Positions 1-8,624 of a stretch of 37,772 bases of DNA are shown piece after piece. The stretch spans positions 1 to 37,772 of the forward strand of contig JAQTPL010000016.1 in NCBI GenBank assembly GCA_028712895.1, given 5' to 3'. This DNA is from a bacterium. Its GTDB lineage: Bacteria > CAYTYR01 > UBA6262. The position numbers and the translations under genes were made by a program. The first letter of the stretch is position 1, and each line of letters begins with the position of its first letter. A model generated the notes under the pieces. It made no database searches and was not told the origin of the DNA. It saw nothing but the letters and a program-made list of their open reading frames with translations.

Positions 1-579
1 TATGCCCTGCTGGGCATGACTTTCTGGCAATTATTTGCTACCGGTGTGACTTCAGGCGGAAACTCCCTGACCGCGTCTGGGGATATGATCACCAGGATCA
101 ATTTTTCCCGTAAATCATTGGTTTTATCCAGCATCGGCAAGCCGCTCATTTCCTTTTTCATCCAATTGATCCTGATCACTGTGTTATTCGTGTTTTACCG
201 CATTGTTCCCGCTAAAACCGTCCTACTCGCTCCACTAGTATTGATCCCTATTATTTTGCTTACCCTCGGTATTGGTTTTGTGATGGCTCTATTGAGCGCC
301 ATAGTCAAAGATACGGGTAATTTTTTAGCCTTGGCCATGTCCTTGATGATGTATGCCACACCGGTATTATATTCAAAACCCATGAAGGGTCTGCTACTGG
401 AAATCACCCGTTACAATCCCATGTATTACCTGATCTCGGCTGGTCGTGATCTGGCTTTAAAAGGAACCATCATCGAAGTGAACGGATTTATCTTATCGGT
501 AATTGTGTCCATAATATTATTTACCGCCTCCATTATAGGTTTCCACCTGACTGAAACCAGAATTGCCGAGAGGATTTGA
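1..579 (+). CDS. wzm: ABC-2 type polysaccharide export permease (Wzm-like), 5' truncated
   Basis: The reading frame is open from base 1, so the N-terminus lies outside the window; 192 residues are visible. At least four hydrophobic segments can be seen at about residues 48-67, 73-101, 106-125 and 160-182. The pattern NP-x(8)-GRD near residues 139-150 and the short polar C-terminus fit ABC-2 permeases that export O-antigen, capsule or teichoic-type glycans across the inner membrane. The ATPase partner starts one base after the stop codon, so the two are surely co-translated and form one transporter. The family assignment rests on topology and on this neighbour, since sequence conservation among Wzm proteins is low. 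The ATG at 16 is internal, not the start. Confidence 0.85.
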   Translation, partial: YALLGMTFWQLFATGVTSGGNSLTASGDMITRINFSRKSLVLSSIGKPLISFFIQLILITVLFVFYRIVPAKTVLLAPLVLIPIILLTLGIGFVMALLSAIVKDTGNFLALAMSLMMYATPVLYSKPMKGLLLEITRYNPMYYLISAGRDLALKGTIIEVNGFILSVIVSIILFTASIIGFHLTETRIAERI

Positions 580-580
580 C

Positions 581-1813
581 ATGAATAATGATATTATCAT
601 GAGCGTTGACAAAGTGTCGAAGAAATTCTGCCGGTCCCTGAAAAAGTCTATGGTATACGGCGTAACTGATATCGCGAAAAATATGCTAGGGTTAAGCTCA
701 CACTCAGAAAGGTTAAGAAGTGGTGAGTTTTGGGCGATGGATGATGTGTCTTTTGAGCTCAAGCAGGGTGAATCACTGGCTTTGATCGGTCCAAACGGTT
801 CTGGCAAGACCACCATGCTAAAAATGCTTAACGGCATATTTTGGCCGGACAAAGGCAAGATCAGCATGAGAGGCAGGATGGGGGCATTGATCTCGGTAGG
901 CGCGGGATTCCATCCATTATTGACCGGTAGGGAAAATATATATATTAACGGCGCGATTCTGGGTATGAATAAAAGCGAAGTGGACAGGAAATTCGATTCC
1001 ATAATTGCTTTCGCTGATATCGGCGATTTCCTTGATTCGCCGGTTAAGCATTATTCCAGCGGCATGTTCGTGAGGTTAGGGTTCGCCGTTGCTGTGCATT
1101 GTGAGCCGGATATATTGCTGGTAGATGAAATATTAGCTGTGGGAGATATGAATTTCCAGGCTAAATGCATTGACAGAATGGAAGAGCTTGGACGGCAAGG
1201 CACTACCAAGATATATGTGTCCCATGATCTGAATTCCGTAGCCCGCATCTGCAAGAAAGCACTGTATTTATCCGGTGGCAAGACCAGGGGATATGGTGAA
1301 GTGGCTGATATTATTGAGCAATACAAGAAAGACGTGGTTGAAGATATGCGGGTAAATTCCAATAAAACCCATGAAGTACGGTACGGGACCCGGGAAATAG
1401 AGATACTGAAAGTGGAGTTCCGGGATAAGAATAATGAATCAAAACAAATATTTAAACGTGGAGAACCTTTCAAAGTAAATATCGCTTACCATGCACATAA
1501 AGACGTTCGCGCTCCGGAATTCGTTATCAAATTCTTTACGGATAACGGCACCCTGGTATCCCAGCCGAACACCAAGGACCACAAAGTGACCCGGGAAACA
1601 GTTACTGGTAAGGGCGAGCTGGAATATTCAATTGACTCCTTGCCTTTGGCATTGGGGCATTATTCAGTAACCGTTGCGATTTGGGACTTTGCCGGTCATT
1701 TGCCGCATGATGTCCATGAAAAATTATATGATTTCATCGTTGAACCATCTTCGGGAAACATCAATGAAAGACGGGGTTTGGTATATATGCCCGCTGAATG
1801 GAAATGGAAATAA
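581..1813 (+). CDS. wzt: ABC transporter ATP-binding protein with C-terminal glycan-recognition domain (Wzt-like)
   Basis: This protein powers glycan export with the upstream permease. I chose the ATG at 581 because AGAGGA lies at 569-574; an in-frame TTG at 563 would only add six residues and overlap the permease gene. From 581 the protein has 410 residues. The nucleotide-binding domain shows Walker A GPNGSGKTT (70-78), a signature YSSGM (158-162), Walker B ILLVDE (178-183) and the H-loop His215. The signature is the degenerate type usual in the Wzt/TagH branch rather than LSGGQ. Residues from about 265 to 410 form an extra beta-rich domain like the Wzt C-terminal domain, which in E. coli O8/O9a recognises the capped, finished polymer. 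The glycan may therefore carry a terminal modification read by this domain; that is inference. Confidence 0.92.
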   Translation: MNNDIIMSVDKVSKKFCRSLKKSMVYGVTDIAKNMLGLSSHSERLRSGEFWAMDDVSFELKQGESLALIGPNGSGKTTMLKMLNGIFWPDKGKISMRGRMGALISVGAGFHPLLTGRENIYINGAILGMNKSEVDRKFDSIIAFADIGDFLDSPVKHYSSGMFVRLGFAVAVHCEPDILLVDEILAVGDMNFQAKCIDRMEELGRQGTTKIYVSHDLNSVARICKKALYLSGGKTRGYGEVADIIEQYKKDVVEDMRVNSNKTHEVRYGTREIEILKVEFRDKNNESKQIFKRGEPFKVNIAYHAHKDVRAPEFVIKFFTDNGTLVSQPNTKDHKVTRETVTGKGELEYSIDSLPLALGHYSVTVAIWDFAGHLPHDVHEKLYDFIVEPSSGNINERRGLVYMPAEWKWK

Positions 1814-1840
1814 TTTTAATCTAAACCAAGGGGGGAGCAA

Positions 1841-2089
1841 ATGGCTATTAATGTTGAACAAGAAGTGAAGAACATGCTAGCGAAGATCACGGATACCAGT
1901 GTTGATAAGATTACCCTGGAGACAGACCTGGTTAATGACCTGGAAATAGATTCTCTTAAGATAATCGAGATCGCCACGGAAATTGAAAAAACATTCAAAG
2001 TGAGTATTAGTGATGCGGAGATGGTAACTATCAGGAAAGTCAGCGATGCTGTCACCATACTGCAAAAATTATTAACTGAGAAAGCTTAA
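1841..2089 (+). CDS. Acyl carrier protein
   Basis: An 82-residue acidic four-helix protein with the phosphopantetheine attachment motif DSL at residues 37-39 (Ser38). It carries the growing acyl chain as a thioester for the four enzymes encoded immediately downstream. The strong ribosome binding site GGGGGGAG ends five bases before the ATG, among the best in the window, as expected for a protein needed in excess. It is the first gene of a five-gene block (ACP, KR, CLF-like, DH, KS). It is probably a dedicated ACP rather than the housekeeping AcpP, because housekeeping acpP normally sits beside fabF/fabG/fabD in a fatty-acid operon and not among glycan genes. Which holo-ACP synthase modifies it cannot be told. 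Confidence 0.95.
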   Translation: MAINVEQEVKNMLAKITDTSVDKITLETDLVNDLEIDSLKIIEIATEIEKTFKVSISDAEMVTIRKVSDAVTILQKLLTEKA

Positions 2090-2093
2090 GTTT

Positions 2094-2840
2094 ATGGCGC
2101 AACAGGGCAGAACGGCGATGATTAGCGGGGCTACCAGGGGCATAGGCCGAGCCATAGCTATTGAGCTGGGGCGGTCGGGGGTTAACATAAGTTTTAATTA
2201 TTTTAAAAGCAGTGCCGAGGCGGAGACGCTGGAGAAGGAATTAGTAGGTTTAGGCGTACGGGCTAAAGCGTATCAAATTGATATTAAGGATTTTCCAGCG
2301 GTCCAGCTTTGGGTTGAGGAGACAAAAAAGATCTTTGGCGGGTTGGATATCGTTGTTAATAATGCCGGGATAATAAAAGACAAGGCCTTGGCTCTCATGG
2401 CTCCCGAGGACTGGCGAGAAGTGATCGATACGAATTTATACGGCACTATTCATTTATCCCGGGCTGCTATCATTACTATGGTCAAGAAAAAAGCCGGGAA
2501 TATCGTTAATATAAGCTCCGTAAGCGGCATTACGGGAATTGCCCGGCAGACCAATTATGCCGCGTCGAAAGCCGGCATGATCGGGTTCACCAAATCTTTA
2601 GCCATGGAAGTGGCGCCCTACAATGTCAGGGTTAACGCGGTGGCGCCGGGATTTATAGAGACAGAAATGCTTAAAGACCTAAAAGAAGAATATAAGGTCC
2701 GACTGGCCAAGCAAGTTCCTTTGGCGAGGTTTGGTCGGCCAGAAGAAGTAGCCAAAGTAGTTGGATTCCTCATTAGCGACGCCGCTCAATATATCACCGG
2801 GCAAACAATTGTAATTGATGGTGGCTTGGCAATGATCTAA
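2094..2840 (+). CDS. fabG: 3-oxoacyl-ACP reductase, FabG-type short-chain dehydrogenase
   Basis: A 248-residue classical SDR. It has the nucleotide-binding motif GATRGIG at 12-18, the NNAG motif at 89-92, Asn114, and the catalytic Ser142, Tyr155 and Lys159 (YAASK). It should reduce beta-ketoacyl-ACP to 3-hydroxyacyl-ACP, probably with NADPH. The start lies five bases after the ACP stop, and the intervening spacer is too short to hold a separate promoter. Context makes it the ketoreductase of the dedicated chain-building module. The residue pattern alone cannot tell a true FabG from a related SDR acting on other substrates, but the neighbours favour ACP-bound substrates. Confidence 0.92.
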   Translation: MAQQGRTAMISGATRGIGRAIAIELGRSGVNISFNYFKSSAEAETLEKELVGLGVRAKAYQIDIKDFPAVQLWVEETKKIFGGLDIVVNNAGIIKDKALALMAPEDWREVIDTNLYGTIHLSRAAIITMVKKKAGNIVNISSVSGITGIARQTNYAASKAGMIGFTKSLAMEVAPYNVRVNAVAPGFIETEMLKDLKEEYKVRLAKQVPLARFGRPEEVAKVVGFLISDAAQYITGQTIVIDGGLAMI

Positions 2841-2854
2841 GAAGGGAAGCGGGC

Positions 2855-4057
2855 ATGAACAAAAAAAGAGTCGTGATTACCGGAATTGGAGTAATCTCAC
2901 CGATCGGTATCGGGAAAGACGCCTATTGGGAGAGTCTTAACAGAGGAAAGCAGGGATTTAAAAACATCACCCTCTTTGATACTGGTAATTTTACCACTAA
3001 GATAGGCGGAGAAATAACCGAGTTCGCGGCGGAAAATTTTATCGGCAGTAAAGGACTGGTAGATCTGGACAGGGCCACCCGGTTGCTCTTATCAGCCACC
3101 AAACTGGCCCTGGATGACAGCCAACTCGATATCACTGGCATCAATGACCCCGTTACCGGTATTTCCGTTGGAACGACATTCGGCAGTCTACACAGTCTTT
3201 CCGTATTCGACCGACAATCGATTGAAGAAGGCCCCAATTTTGTTAATCCCTCCCGTTTCCCCAATTTAGTAATTAATTCTCCTGCTAGCAGGAATGCCAT
3301 CCGCTACGCCGTTAAGGGCCCCAATGCGACTGTATCCACGGGATTTTGCTCCGGACTGGACGCGATCGATTACGCGGTTAATACCATAAACTCCGGCCGG
3401 GCCCGGAGAATGATCGTAGGTGCCGTAGAGGAGATGTGTATCGAGACTTTCCTGGGATTTCACAAGCTGCGCTATCTCTCCGGTCTTGATGGTAAAGAAC
3501 CCATATCCTGTCCTTTTGACCAAAGAAGAAACGGCATTATATATTCCGAAGGCGCGTCAGTAATTATCATAGAAGAACTGGATACTGCCCGGGAACGCCG
3601 GGCTCCTATCTATGCCGAAATATTGGGGATGGGATCAAATTTTGGTAAGGGCGGCGGCGAAGCTATGACATTAGCTTTAAAGGATGCTACCCTGGGCATG
3701 CAAAACATCGACTGTATATTTGCCAGCGCTAATTCTACGAAATTTCTTGATAGCACCGAAACGAAAGCCATTAAAGAAGTGTTCAATTCCCGCGCTAAAA
3801 ACATTCCTGTTTCAGCGATAAAATCTATGCTGGGCGAGACCTTGAGCGCGGCCGGGGGATTGGCGACAGTAGCCGCCTTGGGGAGCCTGCAGAAAGATTT
3901 TATCCCGCCTACCATTAATTTCCTGGAAGGTGACCCCGAAGACGATCTGGATTATGTGCCGAATAAGGCGCGAGGAAGCAAAGTTAATAGCGCGATGATA
4001 AACGCCTTCAGTCCGAGCGGGGCAAGCACGGTCCTGATCGTGGGCAGATACCAATAG
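2855..4057 (+). CDS. Degenerate beta-ketoacyl synthase homologue, chain-length-factor-like (KS-beta)
   Basis: A 400-residue thiolase-fold protein of FabF length, colinear with the intact ketosynthase encoded at 4501. A gapless comparison of the two active-site regions puts Phe164 where the partner has catalytic Cys163; a Cys follows one position later (GFCSGLDA). The first catalytic His of the partner (H294 in AHGTGT) is Ser291 here, and the second (H329 in MLGHT) is Glu328. The conserved Lys323 is kept. Loss of all three catalytic residues beside an intact paralogue is the hallmark of chain-length factors in type II polyketide and aryl-polyene systems, where the KS-beta subunit pairs with KS-alpha and shapes the product pocket. 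I infer a heterodimer with the downstream KS. An alternative is a decarboxylase-like or simply inactive KS. Confidence 0.85.
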   Translation: MNKKRVVITGIGVISPIGIGKDAYWESLNRGKQGFKNITLFDTGNFTTKIGGEITEFAAENFIGSKGLVDLDRATRLLLSATKLALDDSQLDITGINDPVTGISVGTTFGSLHSLSVFDRQSIEEGPNFVNPSRFPNLVINSPASRNAIRYAVKGPNATVSTGFCSGLDAIDYAVNTINSGRARRMIVGAVEEMCIETFLGFHKLRYLSGLDGKEPISCPFDQRRNGIIYSEGASVIIIEELDTARERRAPIYAEILGMGSNFGKGGGEAMTLALKDATLGMQNIDCIFASANSTKFLDSTETKAIKEVFNSRAKNIPVSAIKSMLGETLSAAGGLATVAALGSLQKDFIPPTINFLEGDPEDDLDYVPNKARGSKVNSAMINAFSPSGASTVLIVGRYQ

Positions 4058-4066
4058 GAGATAAAA

Positions 4067-4501
4067 ATGATCAATTTAGATATCAATCAAATAATGAGCT
4101 GCATACCCCAAAGATACCCTTTTCTTATGGTCGACAGGGTGATTGATCTGGACCCCGGGAAGCGGGTGGTAGCGGAGAAGAATGTTTCTATAAATGAGCA
4201 TTTCTTCCAGGGCCATTTTCCTGCTGATCCTATTATGCCCGGTGTGCTGATCGTTGAGGCGATGGCGCAAGCATCAATGTTCCTTTTTTATGTTCCGGAT
4301 CAAACAGAGCAAAAATTAGATTTTTACCTGGCTATTGTTAAGGATATCAGATTTTTAAGATCGGTTCTTCCCGGCGACCAACTACAGATACTGGTAGAAG
4401 CAGTCAGGGTCACTAAAGATAACGCGGTGGTAAAGGTCCTCGCCACGGTCAAAGACGGTAAAGTCTCTGAAGGCGAACTGGTTTTTGTCAGGAGGAAGTA
4501 A
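4067..4501 (+). CDS. fabZ: 3-hydroxyacyl-ACP dehydratase, FabZ-type hot-dog fold
   Basis: A 144-residue single hot-dog protein with the FabZ signature. Catalytic His50 lies in GHFP (49-52) and catalytic Glu64 in LIVEAMAQ, with the central helix intact. It should remove water from 3-hydroxyacyl-ACP to give trans-2-enoyl-ACP. The stop codon overlaps the next ATG by one base (TAATG), so translation is coupled to the ketosynthase. AGGAG at 4056-4060 supports the start. No enoyl reductase follows. If the chain is not reduced by a housekeeping FabI/FabK, double bonds would accumulate. Confidence 0.93.
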   Translation: MINLDINQIMSCIPQRYPFLMVDRVIDLDPGKRVVAEKNVSINEHFFQGHFPADPIMPGVLIVEAMAQASMFLFYVPDQTEQKLDFYLAIVKDIRFLRSVLPGDQLQILVEAVRVTKDNAVVKVLATVKDGKVSEGELVFVRRK

Positions 4502-5709
4502 TGAGTCAACGAATAGTCGTTACCGGTTTAGGAGTGGTGAGCTCCATCGGGGTCGGCCGCGAAATATTTTGGGATAATTTAATAAAAGGGAAATCAGGGA
4601 TATCCCCAATCACAGCTTTTGACACCACCGGGCACAAAACACACGTGGGAGGGGAAGTAAAGGACTTCAATCCCGCTGATTTCATCTCTAAAAAAGGGAT
4701 GAAAGGCACCGGCAGGGCGTCACAGTTGGCAATAGCCGCGACCCGTTTAGCTTTGGAAGACGCGAAATTAGACTTGTCGGCCGTTAGCCAGCTAAGGACC
4801 TGTGTTTCCCTGGGAACGACTATGGGAGAAATACAATCATTTGAAAAGGCCAATCACGCTTGGATAAAAGAAGGTTATGATCAAATCGATATATCGGCGT
4901 TATTTGAATCGCCCGTATACCGGATACCCACCAATGTAGCACTGGAGTTTAATCTGAAAGGCAGGAACAGGATATTCACTACAGCCTGCGCTGCGGGCAA
5001 TTATGGCATAGGGTATGGTTTTGACTTGCTTAGATCCGGTGAGGTAGATCTGGTAATTGCGGGAGGTTCAGAGCCGTTCTCCTGGATCATATTCACAGGT
5101 TTTAATAAGTTAGGCGCAACTGCCCCTGAAAAATGCCAGCCGTTCGATCAGAATCGCCAAGGGATGATCCCAGGAGAAGGCGCGGGTATATTGATACTTG
5201 AGACACTGGAAAGCGCTCTCCGTAGGAATGCGCAGGTGTACGCGGAGATATTAGGTTATGGCCTAAGCTGCGATGCGCATCATATGACTAACCCCCAGGT
5301 AGAAGGGGTCGCTGAATGTATGTCGAATGCGTTGCGTGAAGCAGCCATTAATCCCGAAGACGTGGATTATATCAGCGCGCATGGCACCGGGACGAAACAT
5401 AATGATCGTACCGAATGTGCGGCTATCAAAAAAGTCATTGGCGACCCCAAGATCGCTATAAGCTCAATTAAATCAATGCTCGGCCATACTATGGGGGCAG
5501 CCTCTGCCCTGGAAGCAATTACCTGTTGCCTCGCGGTGCAAAACGATATAATACCGCCAACAATTAATTATGAAACTCCTGACCTCGAATGTGATATAGA
5601 TTGTGTCCCTAATGTTGCAAGAAAACAACGTGTGGGGATAGCCTTAAATAATGGCTTTGCCTTCGGCGGTAATAATTCATGCTTAGTTGTAAAAAAGTAT
5701 AGTGCATAA
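4501..5709 (+). CDS. fabF: Beta-ketoacyl-ACP synthase, FabF-type, catalytically intact (KS-alpha)
   Basis: A 402-residue condensing enzyme with a complete Cys-His-His triad: Cys163 in TTACAAG, His294 in AHGTGT, and His329 in MLGHT with the conserved Lys324. It should perform decarboxylative Claisen condensation of malonyl-ACP with an acyl chain. The PGEGAG segment at 224-229 is also typical of the family. It is translationally coupled to the dehydratase. Together with the residue-deficient paralogue two genes upstream it makes a KS-alpha/KS-beta pair. No malonyl-CoA:ACP transacylase lies in the window, so malonyl-ACP probably comes from primary metabolism. Confidence 0.94.
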   Translation: MSQRIVVTGLGVVSSIGVGREIFWDNLIKGKSGISPITAFDTTGHKTHVGGEVKDFNPADFISKKGMKGTGRASQLAIAATRLALEDAKLDLSAVSQLRTCVSLGTTMGEIQSFEKANHAWIKEGYDQIDISALFESPVYRIPTNVALEFNLKGRNRIFTTACAAGNYGIGYGFDLLRSGEVDLVIAGGSEPFSWIIFTGFNKLGATAPEKCQPFDQNRQGMIPGEGAGILILETLESALRRNAQVYAEILGYGLSCDAHHMTNPQVEGVAECMSNALREAAINPEDVDYISAHGTGTKHNDRTECAAIKKVIGDPKIAISSIKSMLGHTMGAASALEAITCCLAVQNDIIPPTINYETPDLECDIDCVPNVARKQRVGIALNNGFAFGGNNSCLVVKKYSA

Positions 5710-5720
5710 AAGAGGTTGGT

Positions 5721-6869
5721 ATGCGTAATAAATTCCTTGTTTTTGGCAGTCCTTTAATCGAACAACCTGAAATTAACGAAGTTGTTGCCTCAATGAAGAC
5801 CGGGTGGCTGGGAACAGGCCCCAAGGTTAAGCGGTTTGAGGAGATGTTCGCCGGCTATAAAGGCGCCAAATATGCTATGGCGCTGAATTCTTGCACTGCC
5901 GGACTGCATTTGGCGATGCTGGCCATAGGGATTAAACCAGGAGATGAAATAATTGTCCCTACGATGACCTTTGCCGCCACGGCTAACGCGGTTATCCATG
6001 CCGGAGGCAAGCCGGTTTTCGCCGATTGCGAACGGGCAACCATGAACATCGATCCCGCCGATATTGAAAAAAAAATCACCAAGTACACTAAAGCCATCAT
6101 TCCTGTCCATTTTGCCGGCCGCCCATGCAATATGGATGAAATCATGCGTCTGGCCAGGAAATATAGACTAAAAGTGATCGAAGACTGCGCGCATGCTATT
6201 GAAAGTGAATATCATAGAAAAAAGGTGGGAACATTCGGGGAATTGGGTTGCTTTAGTTTCTATGTCACCAAGAACATCGTGACCGGTGAAGGCGGGATGG
6301 TCATAACCAATAAGAAGGAATATACCGATAAGATCAAAGTATTGGGTTTGCATGGTTTAAGTAAAGATGCCTGGAGACGTTTTGGAGACCAGGGATATAA
6401 ACATTACCAGGTAGTATATGCAGGATTTAAATACAACATGATGGATATACAGGCAGCTATCGGTATTCATCAACTGCCCAGGATAGATAAATATTGGCAA
6501 CGGAGAAAAGAAATCTGGGATCAGTATAACACCTCATTTGCCAACCTGCCGGTATTTACTCCTGCCCTGCCGGAAACAAATACCCGACATGCCTTACATT
6601 TATATACCCTATTGTTGGATATTGATAATCTGAATATCACTCGTGACCAATTTATGGATAGGATGACTAAAAAGAATATTGGGATCGGGGTTCATTATAT
6701 TGCCTTGCACCTGCATCCGTATTACCGGAAAACCTTCGGCTACAAAAAGGGCGATTTTCCCAACGCGGAATGGATCTCGGAGAGGACAGTTTCGCTTCCA
6801 TTGTCCGCAAAGCTCAGTGATAAGGATATAAAAGATGTTATCGCAAGTGTAAAGAGTATTTTAAGATAA
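5721..6869 (+). CDS. DegT/DnrJ/EryC1/StrS family sugar aminotransferase
   Basis: A 382-residue PLP-dependent fold-type I enzyme of the sugar aminotransferase family. The PLP-binding Lys184 sits in FYVTKNIVTGEGG, Asp155 (EDCAHA) should bind the pyridine nitrogen, and the N-terminal GWLGTGPKV segment is typical. It converts a nucleotide-linked keto-sugar to an amino sugar, usually with glutamate as donor. The likely class is UDP-4-keto-6-deoxy sugar aminotransferases (ArnB/PglE/PseC relatives), but regiochemistry cannot be read by eye. RBS AGAGGT precedes the ATG. No matching 4,6-dehydratase is in the window, so the keto-sugar must come from elsewhere. Its position between the acyl-chain module and two acyltransferase-like genes suggests that it makes the amino group that gets acylated. 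Confidence 0.93.
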   Translation: MRNKFLVFGSPLIEQPEINEVVASMKTGWLGTGPKVKRFEEMFAGYKGAKYAMALNSCTAGLHLAMLAIGIKPGDEIIVPTMTFAATANAVIHAGGKPVFADCERATMNIDPADIEKKITKYTKAIIPVHFAGRPCNMDEIMRLARKYRLKVIEDCAHAIESEYHRKKVGTFGELGCFSFYVTKNIVTGEGGMVITNKKEYTDKIKVLGLHGLSKDAWRRFGDQGYKHYQVVYAGFKYNMMDIQAAIGIHQLPRIDKYWQRRKEIWDQYNTSFANLPVFTPALPETNTRHALHLYTLLLDIDNLNITRDQFMDRMTKKNIGIGVHYIALHLHPYYRKTFGYKKGDFPNAEWISERTVSLPLSAKLSDKDIKDVIASVKSILR

Positions 6870-6896
6870 TTGGAAAAAATGGGGCAGACGTGATTT

Positions 6897-7601
6897 ATGG
6901 TAGCTAATAATTTATTAAAATACATAAAAGATATAGAGGTATTGACAAAAAAAATAGGCTTAAGAAGAGTAATGCAGAGATTACTATATGTCTCGCATGA
7001 AGAAATATTACTGGTTAAGGACTTTACGGAAGTGGAAAATATATCCTCAGCCCGTGGATTAAAGGTTTCTTTGATTAATAGAGCAAGTCTTCAGAGGATA
7101 GCATTATTCCGCAAGAAAGAAGGACTTGGAGGAGAAGACCCATTACTTGCTTTAACAGCTTATTTGGATAATGGATTCTATGGCTATTCAGCGGAAATAA
7201 ACGGAGAGTTTATTGGCTATATATGGTGGGGGGATAGTAAAACCAATTTTGATTTTGATCGTCAAGGATATGGTTTTTACACCCACCAAGTTAAAATGAC
7301 CCCTACGGATACATTTGGGTTTGATTTATTTGTCTCCTCAAAACATAGAAATGCGAGAATCGCGCTGGAATTCCTGTCTCAGGCGTTTTTTTTAGCTAAG
7401 AAACTTGGGTATCAAAGAAATTATGGCTATGTTCATAATGAAAACAAGCCGGCCCGGTGGATATATTCTATTGTGGGCTTCAAGGAGATCAGGAGGATAC
7501 GGGTACGCAGATTGTTTGTCTACTTCCTGTTTAAGGATAAGAGCTATTTCAAAGATATTTACGGTAAAGAATGGCTACTTAAAACGGGTAAATCTGAATG
7601 A
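6897..7601 (+). CDS. GNAT-fold acyltransferase-like protein
   Basis: A 234-residue protein whose C-terminal two thirds has the look of a GNAT fold: a beta-rich core with GEFIGYIWWG (about 103-112), a helix with RIALEFLSQAFFLAKKLG, and the terminal motif N-KPARWIYSIVGFKEI. The N-terminal 60 residues are basic and helical. GNAT enzymes usually use acetyl-CoA, but the fold also includes acyl-ACP-dependent members (LuxI-type synthases, FeeM, and the exosortase-associated acyltransferases). Because an ACP and chain-building enzymes lie just upstream and an aminotransferase immediately before it, N-acylation of an amino sugar is a reasonable guess. The specific donor is unknown. It overlaps the next gene by ATGA. 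Base composition is visibly more AT-rich than the preceding genes. Confidence 0.7.
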   Translation: MVANNLLKYIKDIEVLTKKIGLRRVMQRLLYVSHEEILLVKDFTEVENISSARGLKVSLINRASLQRIALFRKKEGLGGEDPLLALTAYLDNGFYGYSAEINGEFIGYIWWGDSKTNFDFDRQGYGFYTHQVKMTPTDTFGFDLFVSSKHRNARIALEFLSQAFFLAKKLGYQRNYGYVHNENKPARWIYSIVGFKEIRRIRVRRLFVYFLFKDKSYFKDIYGKEWLLKTGKSE

Positions 7602-8623
7602 AAATCAAAATTAATAAAGTTAAAAGGGCGTCTTCCAAGGAGTGGGATCAAATTTGGGCGAATTGTCTATATGCTACCTATTTTCATTCCAGGGAATGGG
7701 CCGAAATATGGAATGTCTATAAAAAGGGGAGCTATTATCCCGTCCCTAAATTAATTTCATTCTCCGATGGTAGGAAGGCCATAATCCCTCTTTCCTATCA
7801 TGGGAAGCACTGTAAGGGATTGATCAAGGATTATATTTCTTCCCCGGTTTGGACTTATGGCGGCTGGATAAGCGAAGACAATCTTGGTAATGAGCATGCT
7901 TTATTATTGTCCAATTATATGCTTAATAAATGCGGGAACCTTTACTGGAGGGTAAATCCGTATGACCCAAACCTAGTCAAGACCGAAGTAGAACCTTTAA
8001 TGGATTTTACCCATGTGCTCGATTTATCATTAGGCTCCGGGAGAATAATCAAAGGCTTTTCTAGAGGTAATATTAGCTCGCTGCATAAGGCGCAAAGACA
8101 TGGAGTAACTGTTAGAATAGCTTCAACAATTGGCGATTGGCAGGAATATTTTACGATCTATGAAGATTCCCTTTCACGCTGGGGAGAAAAAGCTTCTTCC
8201 AGGTATGGCTGGGAATTATTTAATGAAATATTTAAAAGAAATTCCCCTGATGTTAAACTTTGGCTCGCTGTTTATCAGGATAAAATAATTTCAGGGGCAT
8301 TATGTTTTTATTCAAAGAGGCATGTAGTGTATTGGCATGGGGCTACATTAGCTAGCTATTTTGATTATCGGCCGGCAAATCTGTTAATGCATGAGATAAT
8401 AATGGATTCATGCTCCCAAGGATATTCATGGTTTGATTTCAATCCTAGTGGCGGACATAAGGGGGTAATCGCTTTTAAAGAAAGTTTTGGTACAAGATGC
8501 TTGAATTGCCCCGTATATGAAATAGAGTCTGGAGCTTTCAGGAAATACATCAGGGTGGATGAATTAATTGGCCGGATACAGTATAAGATGAAAAAACGAA
8601 TGGTCCCGAGGAAAGATATTTAA
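7598..8623 (+). CDS. FemAB-like (BioF2-type acyltransferase fold) protein
   Basis: A 341-residue protein resembling the FemAB/Acetyltransf_6 group associated with PEP-CTERM/exosortase loci. Recognisable parts are the N-terminal AEIWNVYKKGSYYPV region, a helix of the type SSLHKAQRHGVTVRIA (about 157-172), LWLAVYQDKIISGALCF (about 225-241), and the closing FNPSGGHKGVIAFKESFG (about 280-297). FemAB proteins transfer aminoacyl groups from tRNA to peptidoglycan precursors. The exosortase-linked subgroup has no established substrate, and presumably transfers an acyl or aminoacyl group to a glycan. It is coupled to the GNAT gene by a four-base overlap, so the two may act in sequence. Confidence 0.8.
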   Translation: MKIKINKVKRASSKEWDQIWANCLYATYFHSREWAEIWNVYKKGSYYPVPKLISFSDGRKAIIPLSYHGKHCKGLIKDYISSPVWTYGGWISEDNLGNEHALLLSNYMLNKCGNLYWRVNPYDPNLVKTEVEPLMDFTHVLDLSLGSGRIIKGFSRGNISSLHKAQRHGVTVRIASTIGDWQEYFTIYEDSLSRWGEKASSRYGWELFNEIFKRNSPDVKLWLAVYQDKIISGALCFYSKRHVVYWHGATLASYFDYRPANLLMHEIIMDSCSQGYSWFDFNPSGGHKGVIAFKESFGTRCLNCPVYEIESGAFRKYIRVDELIGRIQYKMKKRMVPRKDI

Positions 8624-8624
8624 A

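Noticed and set aside
563-580. TTG start for the ATPase gene
   Set aside because: It overlaps the permease stop, whereas the ATG at 581 has a well-spaced AGAGGA site.
517-1002. Long minus-strand open frame (161 codons) opposite the Wzm/Wzt genes
   Set aside because: It lies antisense to the well-supported ATPase gene, matches no family I know and has no start context.
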